Shown here piece after piece: positions 1 to 10,840 of a stretch of DNA of 64,000 nt; position 1 is the stretch's first letter; each line of letters opens with the position of its first letter. The stretch is taken from NCBI GenBank assembly GCA_963422465.1, contig OY730172.1:3534001-3598000 (forward strand), in the 5' to 3' direction. Both the position numbers and the translations under genes were made by a program. Source of the DNA: Lichina pygmaea. Its lineage: Eukaryota > Ascomycota > Lichinomycetes > Lichinales > Lichinaceae. The notes beneath the pieces were generated by a model. That model saw only the letters and a program-made list of their open reading frames with translations. It searched no databases and was not told where the DNA came from.

Positions 1-2162
1 ACATACCGAACATGTGAAGGATGTTCTACGATGCCTACAACAGGCAGGGCTCAAGCTTAACCCAAAGAAATACAAGTTCAACAAACCAGAAGTTGAATTC
101 CTCAGATATGTCATAGGGATTGAAGGGATCAAGATTGACCCTGAGAAAATCAAAGTGATTCAGCAATAGCCAACACTGATGTCAGTTAAGGAAGTACAAG
201 CCTTCCTAGGATTTGCCAACTTCAACTGACAGTTCATAAAAAACTACTCACAGATGGCAACACCACTGACAGAACTCACAAAGAAGAACATGGAGTACTG
301 GTGGACAGAGAGACAACAAAAAGTATTCCAACAGCTCAAGGACACTTGCGCCAAGGAACCAGTTCTCCTCAACTTCAAGACAGGCCAACCAACACAAATC
401 AAGACAGACACTTCAGATCAGGCAGTAGGAGCATGTCTATGCCAACAGGCAGACAGCAAGTGGCACCCAGTTGCCTACTACTCACAAAAAATAACACAAG
501 CAGAACAAAACTATAATATCCACGACAAAGAGCTATTGGCAGTTGTCAACACACTCGAACACTGGAGAGTGTACACAGAAAGCAGTTCTGAACTCACCGT
601 TCTCACAGACTACAAGAATCTGACAACGTTCACGACAACCAAGAAGCTGAACAGACAGCAAGTCAGATAGGCTGAACTCCTAGGGCAACACAAGTTCAAG
701 ATCTTGTACACCCCTGGACAAGACAACAGGAGAGCAGACACACTAAGCTGATAAAAAGACCACATGGAAGATGATGAACACCAAGGAACAATCTTACAGC
801 AGGACCAGCAAGGAAACCTGGTGCCTCAGCCACAGATCAACAAGCTCACAGCAGAAGACACTGAAGAACTAATAAGGAACTACCACGATAATCCAGCACA
901 TGGTCACCCAGGAATCTCCAAGACCACAGACCTTATCCAACAGGCAGGGAACAATGTCATTAACCTCTGACAACATGTCACAAACTACATCAGCAAGTGT
1001 CTACTATGCCAGAAAAACAAACATGGAAGACACAAGCCATACAGAGAAGGACACCCAAACACAATACCGAGAGACCTGTGGGAAGACGTGTCAATAGACT
1101 TCATCACAAAGCTACCCAAGTCCAAAGACCCAGTCACAGGAATCACCTACAACTTGATTATGGTGATAGTGGACAGATTCACAAAATATCTAATAGTGGT
1201 ACTATTCAAGGAGACCCACACAGCAGAACAGTTGGGACACCTTTTACTGGACAGATTAGTCAGAGACCACAGAGTTCTGATCACGATCATTACAGACAGA
1301 GACAAACTCTTCACATCCAACTACTGGAAGACAATCAGTGCAGCCATGGGAACAAAACTCAAAATGTCTACAGCCTATCACTCACAAACTGACAGCCAGA
1401 CAGAGTGAGCAAACCAAGTTCTGGAGACTTACTTACGGCATTACATCAACCAGACCCACAGCAATTGGGTACAGTTATTACCGGTGGCACAGCTGGCAAT
1501 CAACCAGCACAGATCAGACTCAACAAAGGAATCGCTATTTTTTGCCAATTTTGGACAACATGTGAACATTGGGATGCCAAGCAGAGCTTCACCAAACACA
1601 GAGAAAGCACTCCAACATGACAAGCTCCTACGACAAACACACACGATGATGAGGCACTACCTTCAAGAGACCTCAGAAAGAATGCAACATCAAATAGACA
1701 AGAAATTGAAAATGGCACCTCAGCTAAAGAAGGGGGATAAAGTCTACCTTCTTACAAGAAATTGGAAAACAAAGAAACCAAAGACAAAGAAACTTGACAA
1801 CATCAAGGTCAGACTATTTTCAGTCGAAGAAAAAACAGGACCAGTCAACATCAAGATACAACTACCAAGGGATGCCAGAGTCTATCCAAACTTTCATATA
1901 TCAATGATTGAACCAGCCGACCAGAGCACACCCTTGCAGGAAACATTCTATTACCAACCTGAAGAAGAACAAGAGTTTGAGGTTGAACAGATCCTGGCTA
2001 GAAAAGATCAGCAATACCTTGTCAAGTGGAAAGGATACCCAGACTCGGAAAATACCTGGGAACCACTCAAGAACCTCGCGAACTGCTGGCTTCTTCTGCG
2101 ACAGTTTTGGCAGGAGCAGGACTGAACAGCTCAGCCTGCAGGAGGGACACGTCAATAACTGA

Positions 2163-2567
2163 TCAAGTCAAATCCTTGCCATCCGACTCCATCTCTTTCA
2201 CCAAGCACTGAAGCTTCTGCCTCGCACAGACCTCAGCACCCTCCAACACCTTTCGCTTCCGAGACAGACAAGCCTGCACTGTGGCAAGTTGTTCAAAGAG
2301 TGCATCACATGTTGCCTCGTCAGCGGTAACATCCTCATGGAGGTTGTCCCAGGACATGTTCAAAGATTCCCAGGACACAGAGACACAAGACTTTTCGTGC
2401 TGAGTGCACACAGCATATTTCAACTTATTATCTTCTCCCAGCATCTGGAAGCACGGACGACCACAGAGAACACAAAAGTCGCAGGGTGTACACAAAACAA
2501 AACTCTGATCGTGGATTTGAGCAGCCAGCTGAGTTCGGCTAACAGTCGCACGTGACTTTGGAGGCAT
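2163..2567 (-). CDS. Antisense cysteine-cluster ORF inside gypsy G1
   Basis: An open frame of 134 codons on the strand opposite to gag-pol, lying between the chromodomain and the 3' LTR. It has a cysteine cluster (CTPCDFCVLCGRPC, then CTQHEKSC about 15 residues later), followed by SWESLN and a Lys/Glu-rich, probably coiled-coil, C-terminal half. A related frame occupies the same place in G4 (33573-33881), which argues against chance. Function is unknown. The cysteine spacing suggests metal binding (inference). I recall similar cysteine-cluster proteins annotated as hypothetical in fungal repeats, but could not check this. Confidence 0.55.
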   Translation of the reverse strand: MPPKSRATVSRTQLAAQIHDQSFVLCTPCDFCVLCGRPCFQMLGEDNKLKYAVCTQHEKSCVSVSWESLNMSWDNLHEDVTADEATCDALFEQLATVQACLSRKRKVLEGAEVCARQKLQCLVKEMESDGKDLT

Positions 2568-2610
2568 GACCAGATTTCATCAAGATGATGAAAGATAGAG
2601 AGGAGGATAG

Positions 2611-3154
2611 TGTTACAACCCAGGAGGAACACAGTCTTTATATACTCACAGAAAGCAGCAGACAGGATACTGGACAGAAGTACCAGACAGCGTGACACAG
2701 GAACCAGTTATGTGACCGGTGAGATAAACCAGGGGGTGCTCGCCGCAGCATGCATATGCACGAACAAGTGAGCAAAGTGAGCAGAGCTCACCCAGCTCAC
2801 CGCAGCGTGCATGAAAAGTGAGCAAAGTGAGCAGAGCTCACCCAGCTCACCGCAGCGTGCATGAAAAGTGAGCAAAGTGAGCAGAGCTCACTCTGCTCAC
2901 GAACTGGGCACTATATAGCCAGGCGATAGTTCCCCTATGGAATGATCATCTTCAACTCATGTTGTGATCCAGACAACTAGATCTACTTCAATACAATCCT
3001 TTTGTACAAAGCCGTTGATCAGGTGTCACCACCACCACATTCCACCAAACCCCTTCGCACTCCTTGACACTCCTCTCCTGTGAGAACCAACCCACCTTCC
3101 ACCTCTCGCCCTAATCCTATACTCGGATAGGACAGTACAGTACAGACCGCAACA
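2611..3154 (+). repeat. 3' LTR of gypsy G1 (544 bp)
   Basis: Starts TGTTACAACC and ends CCGCAACA, giving TG..CA termini. The second half (from the TATA box TATATAG at 2912-2918 onward) matches the LTRs of G3 and G4 closely. The U3 part instead holds a 50-bp tandem repeat (2767-2816, 2817-2866, and a partial third unit to about 2900) built of GTGAGC/GCTCAC inverted words. No second LTR is in the window, so age cannot be read from an LTR pair. Confidence 0.88.
2767..2900 (+). repeat. 50-bp tandem repeat in U3 of the G1 LTR
   Basis: Two full units and one partial unit with period 50, each containing AGTGAGCAAAGTGAGC, AGAGCTCAC and a GCAGCGTGCATGAAA segment. The unit is upstream of the TATA box, where LTR enhancers lie. 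It differs from the 42-bp units found at the same position in G3 and G4. Confidence 0.9.
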
Positions 3155-3630
3155 AAAGTACTTTTCCCACTGTCAAGCCTGTTGGAGTAAGTTCTTGTCA
3201 TACTTTAATTTCAAGATTAGCTACTATCCAGGCAGTCAGTGCAAGGCCAACACCCTTACTTAATGTTCCCAAGACCTCCTGTCAGACAGTGATCTCTGTC
3301 AAGACTTCATGGAGTAAGTTATCCTCAAGCCCAAGAATCTTGTATATTCAGAGGTTCAAGTCAAGTCCATCCAGATCCTGAGATGTTCAGAAGCTGTACC
3401 AGTTGACACTGAACCTGATGCTGCACCTTTTTCAGACATCATCCAAGCTGCCTATAATAACCTTGCTGAAGGTGATCTAGTGGTAACAGTGTCACAGATG
3501 CTAAGGGATAGTGTCAGGTATAGTTGAGAAGTGTCTCTCTCAGACTGCAGCTTGGAAAATAACTATCTCTTCTACAAGAACTGACTCTGGATCCCTGAGA
3601 ACAATAAGCTATGCCTATACCTGTTCCAAG

Positions 3631-4067
3631 AGGGGTGGCATGGTGTAGTGGGAAGCTGGTGAGAGTTTCCCACTACGTGGCACCCATGACCCGGAACTAG
3701 TGGTGTCAGGCCTGGAGAACCTGACTAAACTAGTCGTCAGTTCGAATCTGACCCACCCCACATTCTGCCACAAAAAACCCCTGAGATTCATAGAACTTGT
3801 CTAAGATGTACTCCTCGCAAGATGTATGAAAGCCCTCAAGAAATAGCTCACCCAATATCTGTCAAGATCCACAAACTCTTACTACTGTGGTTTTCCTATT
3901 TTCCCTACGGGGTTTGGGGTTTTCCCACAGTACGTACACTACAAACCACGGGGTGTACGGTAAATATGTGAGGTTCCTGAGTCAAGTCTACCAGAGACAA
4001 AAATTCCTTCAAGAAGTTCTGCATAGCTTAACAGCTGAATCAGTGTAAGAATCAAATCAAAAAAAAA
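3631..4067 (+). mobile_element. tRNA-derived SINE with LINE-type 3' tail
   Basis: A 437-bp insertion flanked by a perfect 12-bp duplication (ACCTGTTCCAAG at 3619-3630 and 4068-4079). Its head (3632-3760) has a tRNA-like frame: GGGGTGG at 3632-3638 pairs with CCACCCC at 3753-3759, and a perfect T arm precedes it (GTCAG, loop TTCGAAT, CTGAC, 3736-3752), giving a Pol III box B. A box-A-like segment follows position 3638. The middle about 230 bp is unrelated to anything else in the window. The last about 60 bp match the 3' ends of the local Tad1-like LINEs (TCTGCATAGCTTAACAGCTG, then CAGTGTAAGAATCAAATC and an A-run). This is the structure of a SINE mobilised by a LINE reverse transcriptase. No second copy is present in the window. 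Confidence 0.85.
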
Positions 4068-5419
4068 ACCTGTTCCAAGAAGTCCATGACCAAGTAATAG
4101 CTGGCTACACTGGGATTGCCAAGACCCATAATCTTCTGTCTTGTTAGTACTATTGGCTAAAGATAGTGAACATCATACAGTAGTACATCAGGAATTATTA
4201 TGTCTGCTCTTAAGCAAAACCTGCCTGTGATCACCAAGGAGAGCTGCTGTCTCTTCCTGTACCTCAGCAACATTGGCAGGATCTGGCTATAGATTTCATT
4301 ACTGACTTACCCAAGTCAAGAGATACCTGCTTCCCTGGTGCCAAGCATATCTAGGTTATCACTGACTGTCTCACCAAAGAACACCACTTTATGCTATGTG
4401 CTGAGATAACAACTTCACATCTTGTCTAGATGTTCATCCAGTTTGTTGTCTATACCCATGGCTTGCGCAGGAGTATTGTCTCAGACAGAGGAGGTCAGTT
4501 TGTCAGCTTATTCTGGAAAGCACTCTGTGCCCATCTTGACATCATGCTACAACTATCCTCAGGACACTACCCAGAGATAGATGGTCAGACAGAACAAGAG
4601 AATTAGGAGCTTGAACACTACCTGAAATTCTATATCAACTATCTCCAAGATGACTAGGTCCAATGGCTTCCTCTGGCAGAGTTCACGTAGAACAACTCCC
4701 AGTCTGATTCCTCTGGCATGTCACTGTTCTTTGCCAACAAAGAGTTCTATCCACAGCTCAGTATCACACCCATGAGTGAAGCCTGCAATCAAGATGCTAT
4801 GGAAATCTCTGGAGAAATAACGCAGATTCTGGAACAGTTGCAAGCTGAACTCTGACTATCCCAGGAAGCTCAAGCTCATACCACCAATTTGCATCAAGTC
4901 CTATCACTATCCTATCAAACTGGAGATCTTGTTTGGCTGAATACCAAGAACATCAGAACATGCCGCCCATGCAAAAAGCTTGACAATAAGTGGATTGGAC
5001 TATTCAAGGTGTTGAAGACAGTCGGAAGCTATGCCTGCTATCTGGAGCTTCCACACACCCTCAAGATCCACCCTGTCTTTCATGTTTCCCTTCTACGTCT
5101 GACACCTGCTAATCCTATCCCTGGCCAATCAAATGAACACTCTGGCCGTGTCATTAGTCAAGACGCAGATGAAGAGTTCCAGGTTGAAGAAATCCTTGAC
5201 TCCAAGCCAGCAACATCTTGACAGAGGTTCAAGTACCTGGTCAAATAGTCTGGATGGCCAATTGAAGATACTACTGAAGAGTCTATTGAGTATCTTGACA
5301 ACGCCAAAGACACCATCTACAACTTCCATGAGAAATACCCAAGGAAACCACAGCCACGGAACTACACCCACAAGTGGCCTGAGGCTCACAGGAGTTTGCC
5401 ATGTGAAGGAGGGGGGTAA

Positions 5420-5684
5420 TGTCACAGTTCTGGCCCAGTTGCATATCTGGCACAAGTCACACACCTTGCCGGGAAGTCCTATCTGCACTGTTGCCTACTT
5501 GCTCCGCTCTTACCTGATCCTCTGCCTATAAGAACTTCTCCTGCTCCCCCAGCTTCCTCTTCTTTTCTTTCTTTCCTTGTCTTTCGTCTTGTACATCAAT
5601 CCAAGTCTCAAGTCTCAAGCCAAGTCAAGTCAAGGTCACTGAATCAGTTAGGCTTGAGTTCTGCTCTGCTATTGCCTTGTCACA
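5420..5684 (+). repeat. 3' LTR of gypsy G2 (about 265 bp)
   Basis: Begins TGTCACAGTT straight after a purine-rich tract and ends CTTGTCACA, so the ends are TG..CA. The right edge is defined by the start of LINE 3' sequence at 5685-5686. It is unlike the G1/G3/G4 LTRs. It holds a possible promoter segment (CCTATAAGAAC near 5524). Boundaries come from one LTR only and could be a few bases off. Confidence 0.7.
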
Positions 5685-5685
5685 G

Positions 5686-5868
5686 TTTTCTTTCTACCAG
5701 TCACTACAAGATTTCCTTTTGCTATATTCCCTAGTCACTCCCTGTCTTCAGTTTTTATTCTTTTAAAGGTTTTCTGAAGAAACTCACTCTTAGCTAGAAG
5801 ATCTGCATGGCTGAAAAGCTACTATCAGTGTAAGAATCAAATCAAATCAAAATCAAAAATTCCACTGT
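5686..5868 (+). mobile_element. 5'-truncated Tad1-like LINE fragment (3' end only)
   Basis: About 183 bp matching the 3' untranslated end of LINEs L2 and L4 (CTGTCTTCAGTTTTTATTC, AGATCTGCATGGCTG, CAGTGTAAGAATCAAATC) and ending in a (TCAAA)n/A-rich tail. It carries no coding sequence. It begins exactly at the end of the G2 LTR, which may have been its insertion point. No clear flanking duplication was found. Confidence 0.85.
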
Positions 5869-6892
5869 GCTGATGCTCTCGCAATTTCAGAATGAGCCAC
5901 CACCGTGCAGCCCTCCCTTATTTATTTGGCGAGTGGTGCTCACGGTCAACTTAAGGCCCCAATGATAATCACTACGAAGAAGCAATGCACTGGGCTCTCC
6001 CCACGGGTGAAGCCTTGATGGCGTGGTCACATACTGCACGTGCAAGCATCGTCTTTGCTGTTGCTACACTGGATACAAATTTTCCTTTAGTTGTTTCAAA
6101 CTACAACGCTACAGATCCTAGCTCTTGGGGATTGAGCGATTCTTCGAAAAGCATATCCTGATCGGTGAAAATACATTCAGGGATTCTGCTTGGCTCATAA
6201 TCTTTCCTCACCAAGGGTCTTGAAAAGGGGGCCATCTCGAGATCTGCTGACTAATATCTGCTGACTATCATAAGCGAAAGGCTTGTGCCGACGATGCTGA
6301 CATAATGTACGGCATACTCTGGTACGTATCGGAGCTGAGACAGCCCCTCGATTGCTTGCTTGCTCGCTCGATGGCGAGCGCGCTGGCTAAGGTAACGGTT
6401 AAATCGTGCATGCTCAGCTGAATGCATGGAGGACTATCTTGGACTGGCGAGGAGAGACATTCCCCAAGTAGACATCTACGTCAAGGTCCGTAAATATTCG
6501 CTGCAGATCTGCCGCCAGGACGGATGAGGCACAACGGCAAGCCCTCTTCCTTCTCCGGAGAGGAATGTCTCTCTTCTACTGAGTGAGACGGCCTCGAACC
6601 AGGCCTGCTTGGCACTCCAGCTAGCGCGAACGTGGTGATTCTGGAATCTTACGGGTAGAAAGCTTGATAGACGTCGCCGTGGAACGCACGTACCTCCGCA
6701 ACGTCGTCCTGCTATGCCTGCGGGGACGCGGCAAGGCTGACCGACCTGCGAAACAACGAGCTCCAACCCGGATCTACTCGGATTGACTGCAGCGACATCC
6801 GGCGTGGGAGGCGGTAAAGGAAGAGCCGCGTCGCTGCTCCACTTGACTGTGCCATCTTTGGGCCCGGAAACTTATCTGGAGAAGCTGCGGTC
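5869..6892. other. Gene-free stretch upstream of the kinase gene
   Basis: No ORF with recognisable protein features. It marks the change from AT-rich repeats to the GC-richer gene island and presumably contains the promoter and 5' UTR of the kinase gene. The open frames here on the minus strand (such as 6476-6766) look like chance. Confidence 0.6.
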
Positions 6893-9211
6893 ATGACGCA
6901 GTTCTTCCGGTCAACGTCAAATCCGACGGCGCTTCCGCCCGAGAAGCGTGGCGCCGCTACGTTCCCCGCGCAGGCCGGGAAGAATGCCACCGGCTCCAAT
7001 CGTGATTTTCCAAGGAAGGTCAAGAACTTCTTTCGCATCAACAGTCTGAGCAGCAGCGGTGGCGGCCACAACAACAGCGGTGGCGGCGCTGCTGGTGGTG
7101 GCGGCGGTGGTGGCAGCGGCGGCGATGGAACGGCCACCTCAAAACCCGAGACGAGGTCCACCTTCCGGCAGTCACGATTTCTCCCATCCCTTGGGCGACA
7201 CCGGTCGACGACCGTGGCCAGCGAGGGTAATCCCCTGGACGAGACCCTCTCCCCGACGGCCTTGGCGAACCCGTACTTTGCCCACCAGGGACCGCCGGCG
7301 CTACGACACCACAATGCCGGTAGTGTGCCGCCGTCGCCGCCAGGCTCGCCCGAGGCTCATGGAGCGAACGGCGATGACGCGTCCCTATCTGCGGAGAAGA
7401 AGCTGGGGATCAACAAGAAGGATGAGATGGCGAGAAAGCTGCGGAGGGTCGCATCGGCTCCGAATGCGCAAGGCTTGTTCGCCAATGGAGACGCGAGCGA
7501 CAGACCAGCGACAGCCAGCGTTGGGCAGGATGGCGGCGATTCGGGCGAGGAAACGGCCGCGCCCGGCATGCCAGATCAGCCGGGCGGCCAGCCCAAGCCG
7601 ATGCCTGCTGCCGACGCGCTTTCGCCGCCGGGCATGCCCAGGACCCACCTGGCGTTCCGAAGGACGTACAGCTCGAACTCGATCAAGGTGCGCAACGTCG
7701 AGGTCGGACCGAGCAGCTTTGACAAGATCAAGCTCATCGGCAAGGGCGACGTCGGGAAGGTGTATCTGGTGCGCGAGAAGAAATCGGGGCGGCTGTACGC
7801 CATGAAGGGTCGGTGTGCCGTTCTACTGGACCAGCTCGGGACACCTGGCCTCGACTTGCTGACTCGTACGGCGTTTAGTTCTCAGCAAGAAAGAGATGAT
7901 CAAGCGCAACAAGATCAAGCGAGCGTTGGCCGAACAGGAGATCCTGGCCACCAGCAACCATCCGTTCATCGTCACGCTGTATCACTCCTTCCAGTCGGAA
8001 GATCATCTTTACCTGTGCATGGAATACTGCAGCGGCGGGGAGTTTTTTCGAGGTCGGTTGCCTCATGCGCTGTGGACTCTCTGCTCTCTTTGCTCTCTTT
8101 GCTCTCTTCCATCCCTTGAAACCCTTGCGATGCTGACAGCCTGCAGCCCTGCAGACGCGGCCCGGGAAGTGCATCTCGGAAGACGACGCTCGGTTCTACG
8201 CGGGCGAGGTGACTGCCGCACTCGAGTACCTTCACCTCATGGGCTTCATCTACCGCGATCTCAAGCCCGAAAGTGAGCGCGCCGCGTCGACTTCCGAGGC
8301 GAGGGACACGGCTGACGTTCTTGCAGACATTCTCCTTCATCAGTCCGGCCACATCATGCTGTCAGACTTTGACCTTTCGAAACAGTCGGATTCCGGCGGC
8401 CAGCCGACCATGATCGTCGGCCGAGGTGGTGCGTCACAGACTTCGCTACCCGCCATTGATACCAAGTCCTGCATCGCCAACTTCCGGACGAACTCCTTCG
8501 TCGGGACCGAGGAGTACATCGCGCCCGAGGTCATCAAGGGCAACGGCCACACGAGCGCGGTCGACTGGTGGACGCTGGGCATCCTCATCTACGAAATGCT
8601 CTACGGTACGACGCCATTCAAGGGGAAGAACCGCAACGCCACCTTTGCAAAGATCCTCCGTGATGAGGTGCCGTTCGCAGAGCATCCCGGGGCGCCACAG
8701 ATATCCAAGTATGGCCCCTTTTATGCGAGTCTTGCCCCGTTCGTCTGCGACCCAGGCTGACTCGCCCCACCATAGCCTGTGCAAGTCCCTCATCCGAAAA
8801 CTTCTGATCAAGGACGAGAGCCGTCGACTCGGGTCGCGTGCAGGCGCATCGGACGTCAAAGGCCATCCGTTCTTCCGCCCGACCCAATGGGCCTTGCTGC
8901 GACACATGAAGCCCCCGATCGTCCCGCACCAAGGACGCGGGCTCGAGACGCCGAACTTCCGAAACGTCAAGGAGAGCGAGAGCGTCGACATCAGCGCGTC
9001 GCGGGTCAAGGGCGTGCCTCTCGACTCGGGGCTCGCAACGCCGGGCAACGAACTCGTCGATCCGTTTGAGGAGTTCAACAGCGTCACGCTCCACCATGAC
9101 GGAGACGACCAAGATCAGCAGCACCAACAGCAGCAGCAGCATCAACGCAATCAGCACCAACATCATCATCTCCTTCAGCTTCAGCATCGTCTGCAGAAAA
9201 CGTCGAAATGA
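6893..9211 (+). CDS. nrc-2: AGC-family protein kinase, NRC-2/Fpk1 type
   Basis: Serine/threonine kinase related to Neurospora NRC-2 and yeast Fpk1/Kin82, which act in polarised growth and phospholipid flippase control (family knowledge). Five exons: 6893-7808, 7879-8052, 8147-8272, 8327-8708 and 8776-9211, all GT..AG, summing to 677 residues in frame. The first about 270 residues are low-complexity, with a Gly/Ser run near 56-80 and many Ser/Pro. The catalytic domain follows: Gly loop GKGDVG at 283-288, Lys305 in YAMK, YRDLKPEN with the catalytic Asp at 401, then DFD at 419-421 in place of DFG (usual for this subfamily), an extended activation loop ending [14 protein letters not shown], and an HPFF region. 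The last about 35 residues are Gln/His-rich. The start is the first ATG of the open frame; an upstream exon cannot be excluded. Confidence 0.93.
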
Positions 9212-9759
9212 AAATTTTCATTCTTGGCTGGAGACGGGCTTTGAATGATACTACCGGTAGTATTGCTTAGGGCCCTAAAATTAGTATCATTTTCTCCATC
9301 TCTACGTACTGTACCCGTTCATTCGTCTAGACCTGACCAGTCGCGGAGCGCGGGGCGGGAAAAGGGTTCCACCGCTTTTTTCATCTCTTCATGCCCTCAC
9401 GTTCTTCCAACCTCTCATCTCGCTCCCTCTCTTTTCATCTCTCTTCTCTCTCTCTACTCTCTTCCTGCTCTCTCGTCACGCCTTTCTGCCAGCAAGACGT
9501 GGCTGAAACGACCAGTCGCAACGACAATCAGTTCTCCAATCTCGCTTTTCCCCCCCTTCCCTCCGCTCGCTTCTCTTGTCTCTCCCTTCTCTCTTTTTTG
9601 TCATGGCTCTCTGCCAGCAAGACATGGGTGAATGGTGAATCAGGTGTGACGTCACAAGGCACGTGCTTTCCTCTCTCCTCTCTTCTGCGCCTCCTTTCCC
9701 ATGTCAATCAGTTCGTTCTCGCTCTCATTCGTTTGTTTCTGTGACATCAGTCGCCATCG

Positions 9760-9910
9760 TTTTCATCATCGTCACCACATCACAGGACCTTTTACATTGA
9801 CACCATCATCGCCATTGACTAACATCACCACCATCACCATCATCACAATCACCGCCGTCATCGCCATCACCGCCATCGCTGTTGCCATCGTCATCAGCAG
9901 CTGCAGCAGC
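9760..9910 (+). repeat. Degenerate CAT/ATC trinucleotide repeat
   Basis: About 150 bp of imperfect CATCAT, CACCAT and CATCGC units ending in a short GCAGCAG run. It is a microsatellite and its translations are not credible as proteins. Confidence 0.85.
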
Positions 9911-10737
9911 AGTCACCATTGATGCAGAATGTTTCTCCATAGTAGCTAGGGCCAGTCACTCGTCTGTGTCTGCACAACTACTTGTACAACAAGAGCAGGG
10001 ACAGGAAGAAATGGGAAGAAAATGAAACTCGGAGTGAAATTTCTATCGTTCGTGAAAACTGTTTTCAGCAGATAATATCAGAACGCGTGTGTTATGGTAC
10101 GTTGGACGGTCAGGGCTGACAGTCAAGTTCAAGCTCCACATGTCTTCTTTGAAGACTCTGGGCCGAGAAATTTCCAGAAAGAGATGCTTCAACCTGCACC
10201 ACGGAGCAGTAGATAGCCTCTTCTTGGTTCAGCCCGTGACAGTTTGCTTTTGACTTCAGATAGAATAGGAAGAGCAGCTCTTTTTGAGGGGTGCGGCCGC
10301 TCAAAAGGATGCGGTAGACCAGTTATACCTCCAGTTTAAGAGAATGACGGAATGTAGGAAGGTTCTTCTCTAGCGTGCATGCTTGGGAGCACACGGGGAG
10401 CTATCTCGAACGTGCGAGAGGGATAGAACTACAATGTTCAGTCTGCTTCAGGGGTTCGAAGCTTGAAATTGCTTGGTGATGGTGGTGGGTCTGAATTCAG
10501 CAAGGCAGTATGAAGGTATGGAAGTGACTATGGAAGTATCGAGGTAACGCAAAGATACAAGTATCGAAGCAGGAAGGCGTCAGAGGGCGTGCTGTGAGAG
10601 GTGCTGGATGGGGAGAGTACCAGTAGGATAGGAAGGCGAAGCTGTGGCGGAGAATGTGGGTGGTATAAGGAGGATAGGAGAAGTCGTGGAGATGTATGTA
10701 GGAGGAAGGAAAGAAGAAAGGAAGGATTTTGACTATG

Positions 10738-10840
10738 TCAAACGAAAATAACCCCACCGAGATGTCCAACAAAATTTCGACCCAGTCACTTGACCTGGTC
10801 AAGTCATCGTGGGACGTCTGGGTTTGGTTTTTTCGTTTGA
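10738..10840. repeat. Imperfect inverted repeat with a central palindrome
   Basis: The left arm (10738-10767, starting TCAAACGAAAATAACCCC) is the imperfect reverse complement of the right arm (10812-10840, ending TTTTTTCGTTTGA), at about 24 of 29 positions. Between them is an exact palindrome, ACTTGACC T GGTCAAGT, at 10788-10804. Could fold as a cruciform or long hairpin, or be a remnant of a small inverted-repeat element. No target duplication was seen. Confidence 0.6.

Larger units (their letters stand above)
1..3154 (+). mobile_element. Ty3/gypsy chromovirus G1, 3' part
   Basis: Fossil LTR retrotransposon on the + strand, cut by the window start. Parts in order: end of reverse transcriptase (1-230), RNase H (about 254-760), integrase with zinc-binding and core domains (about 764-1900), a C-terminal chromodomain (about 1975-2080, with the motif QYLVKWKGYPDSENTWEP), a 3' untranslated part holding an antisense ORF, and the 3' LTR at 2611-3154. 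The chromodomain after integrase places it among the chromoviruses. The coding part is broken, with several interruptions. It belongs to the same family as G3 and G4, but its LTR U3 carries different tandem repeats. It abuts the unrelated gypsy element G2, so it probably inserted into G2. Confidence 0.93.
3155..5684 (+). mobile_element. Ty3/gypsy element G2, decayed 3' part with LTR
   Basis: A second, different gypsy family on the + strand, much more decayed than G1. Recognisable parts are the integrase zinc-binding region (near 3580-4200), the integrase core (about 4260-4750), the integrase C-terminal part and a weak chromodomain-like end (4889-5221, with the motif HPVFHVSLLR), a polypurine tract (about 5406-5419) and a 3' LTR at 5420-5684. 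It is interrupted by a SINE at 3631-4067 inside the integrase zinc-binding region. It is clearly broken, with many interruptions, and is probably the oldest element of the left block. Confidence 0.85.

Noticed and set aside
3632-3760. A genuine tRNA gene
   Set aside because: The acceptor-to-T-arm distance is too long, it lies inside a 437-bp insertion with a target duplication, and it continues into a LINE-like tail, so a SINE head fits better.
8446-9187. Long minus-strand frames opposite the kinase gene
   Set aside because: Shadows of a GC-rich coding strand; the + strand carries a complete kinase with consistent introns.
9245-9744. Ser/Leu/Pro-rich frames downstream of the kinase
   Set aside because: Produced by a pyrimidine-rich tract; no conserved pattern.
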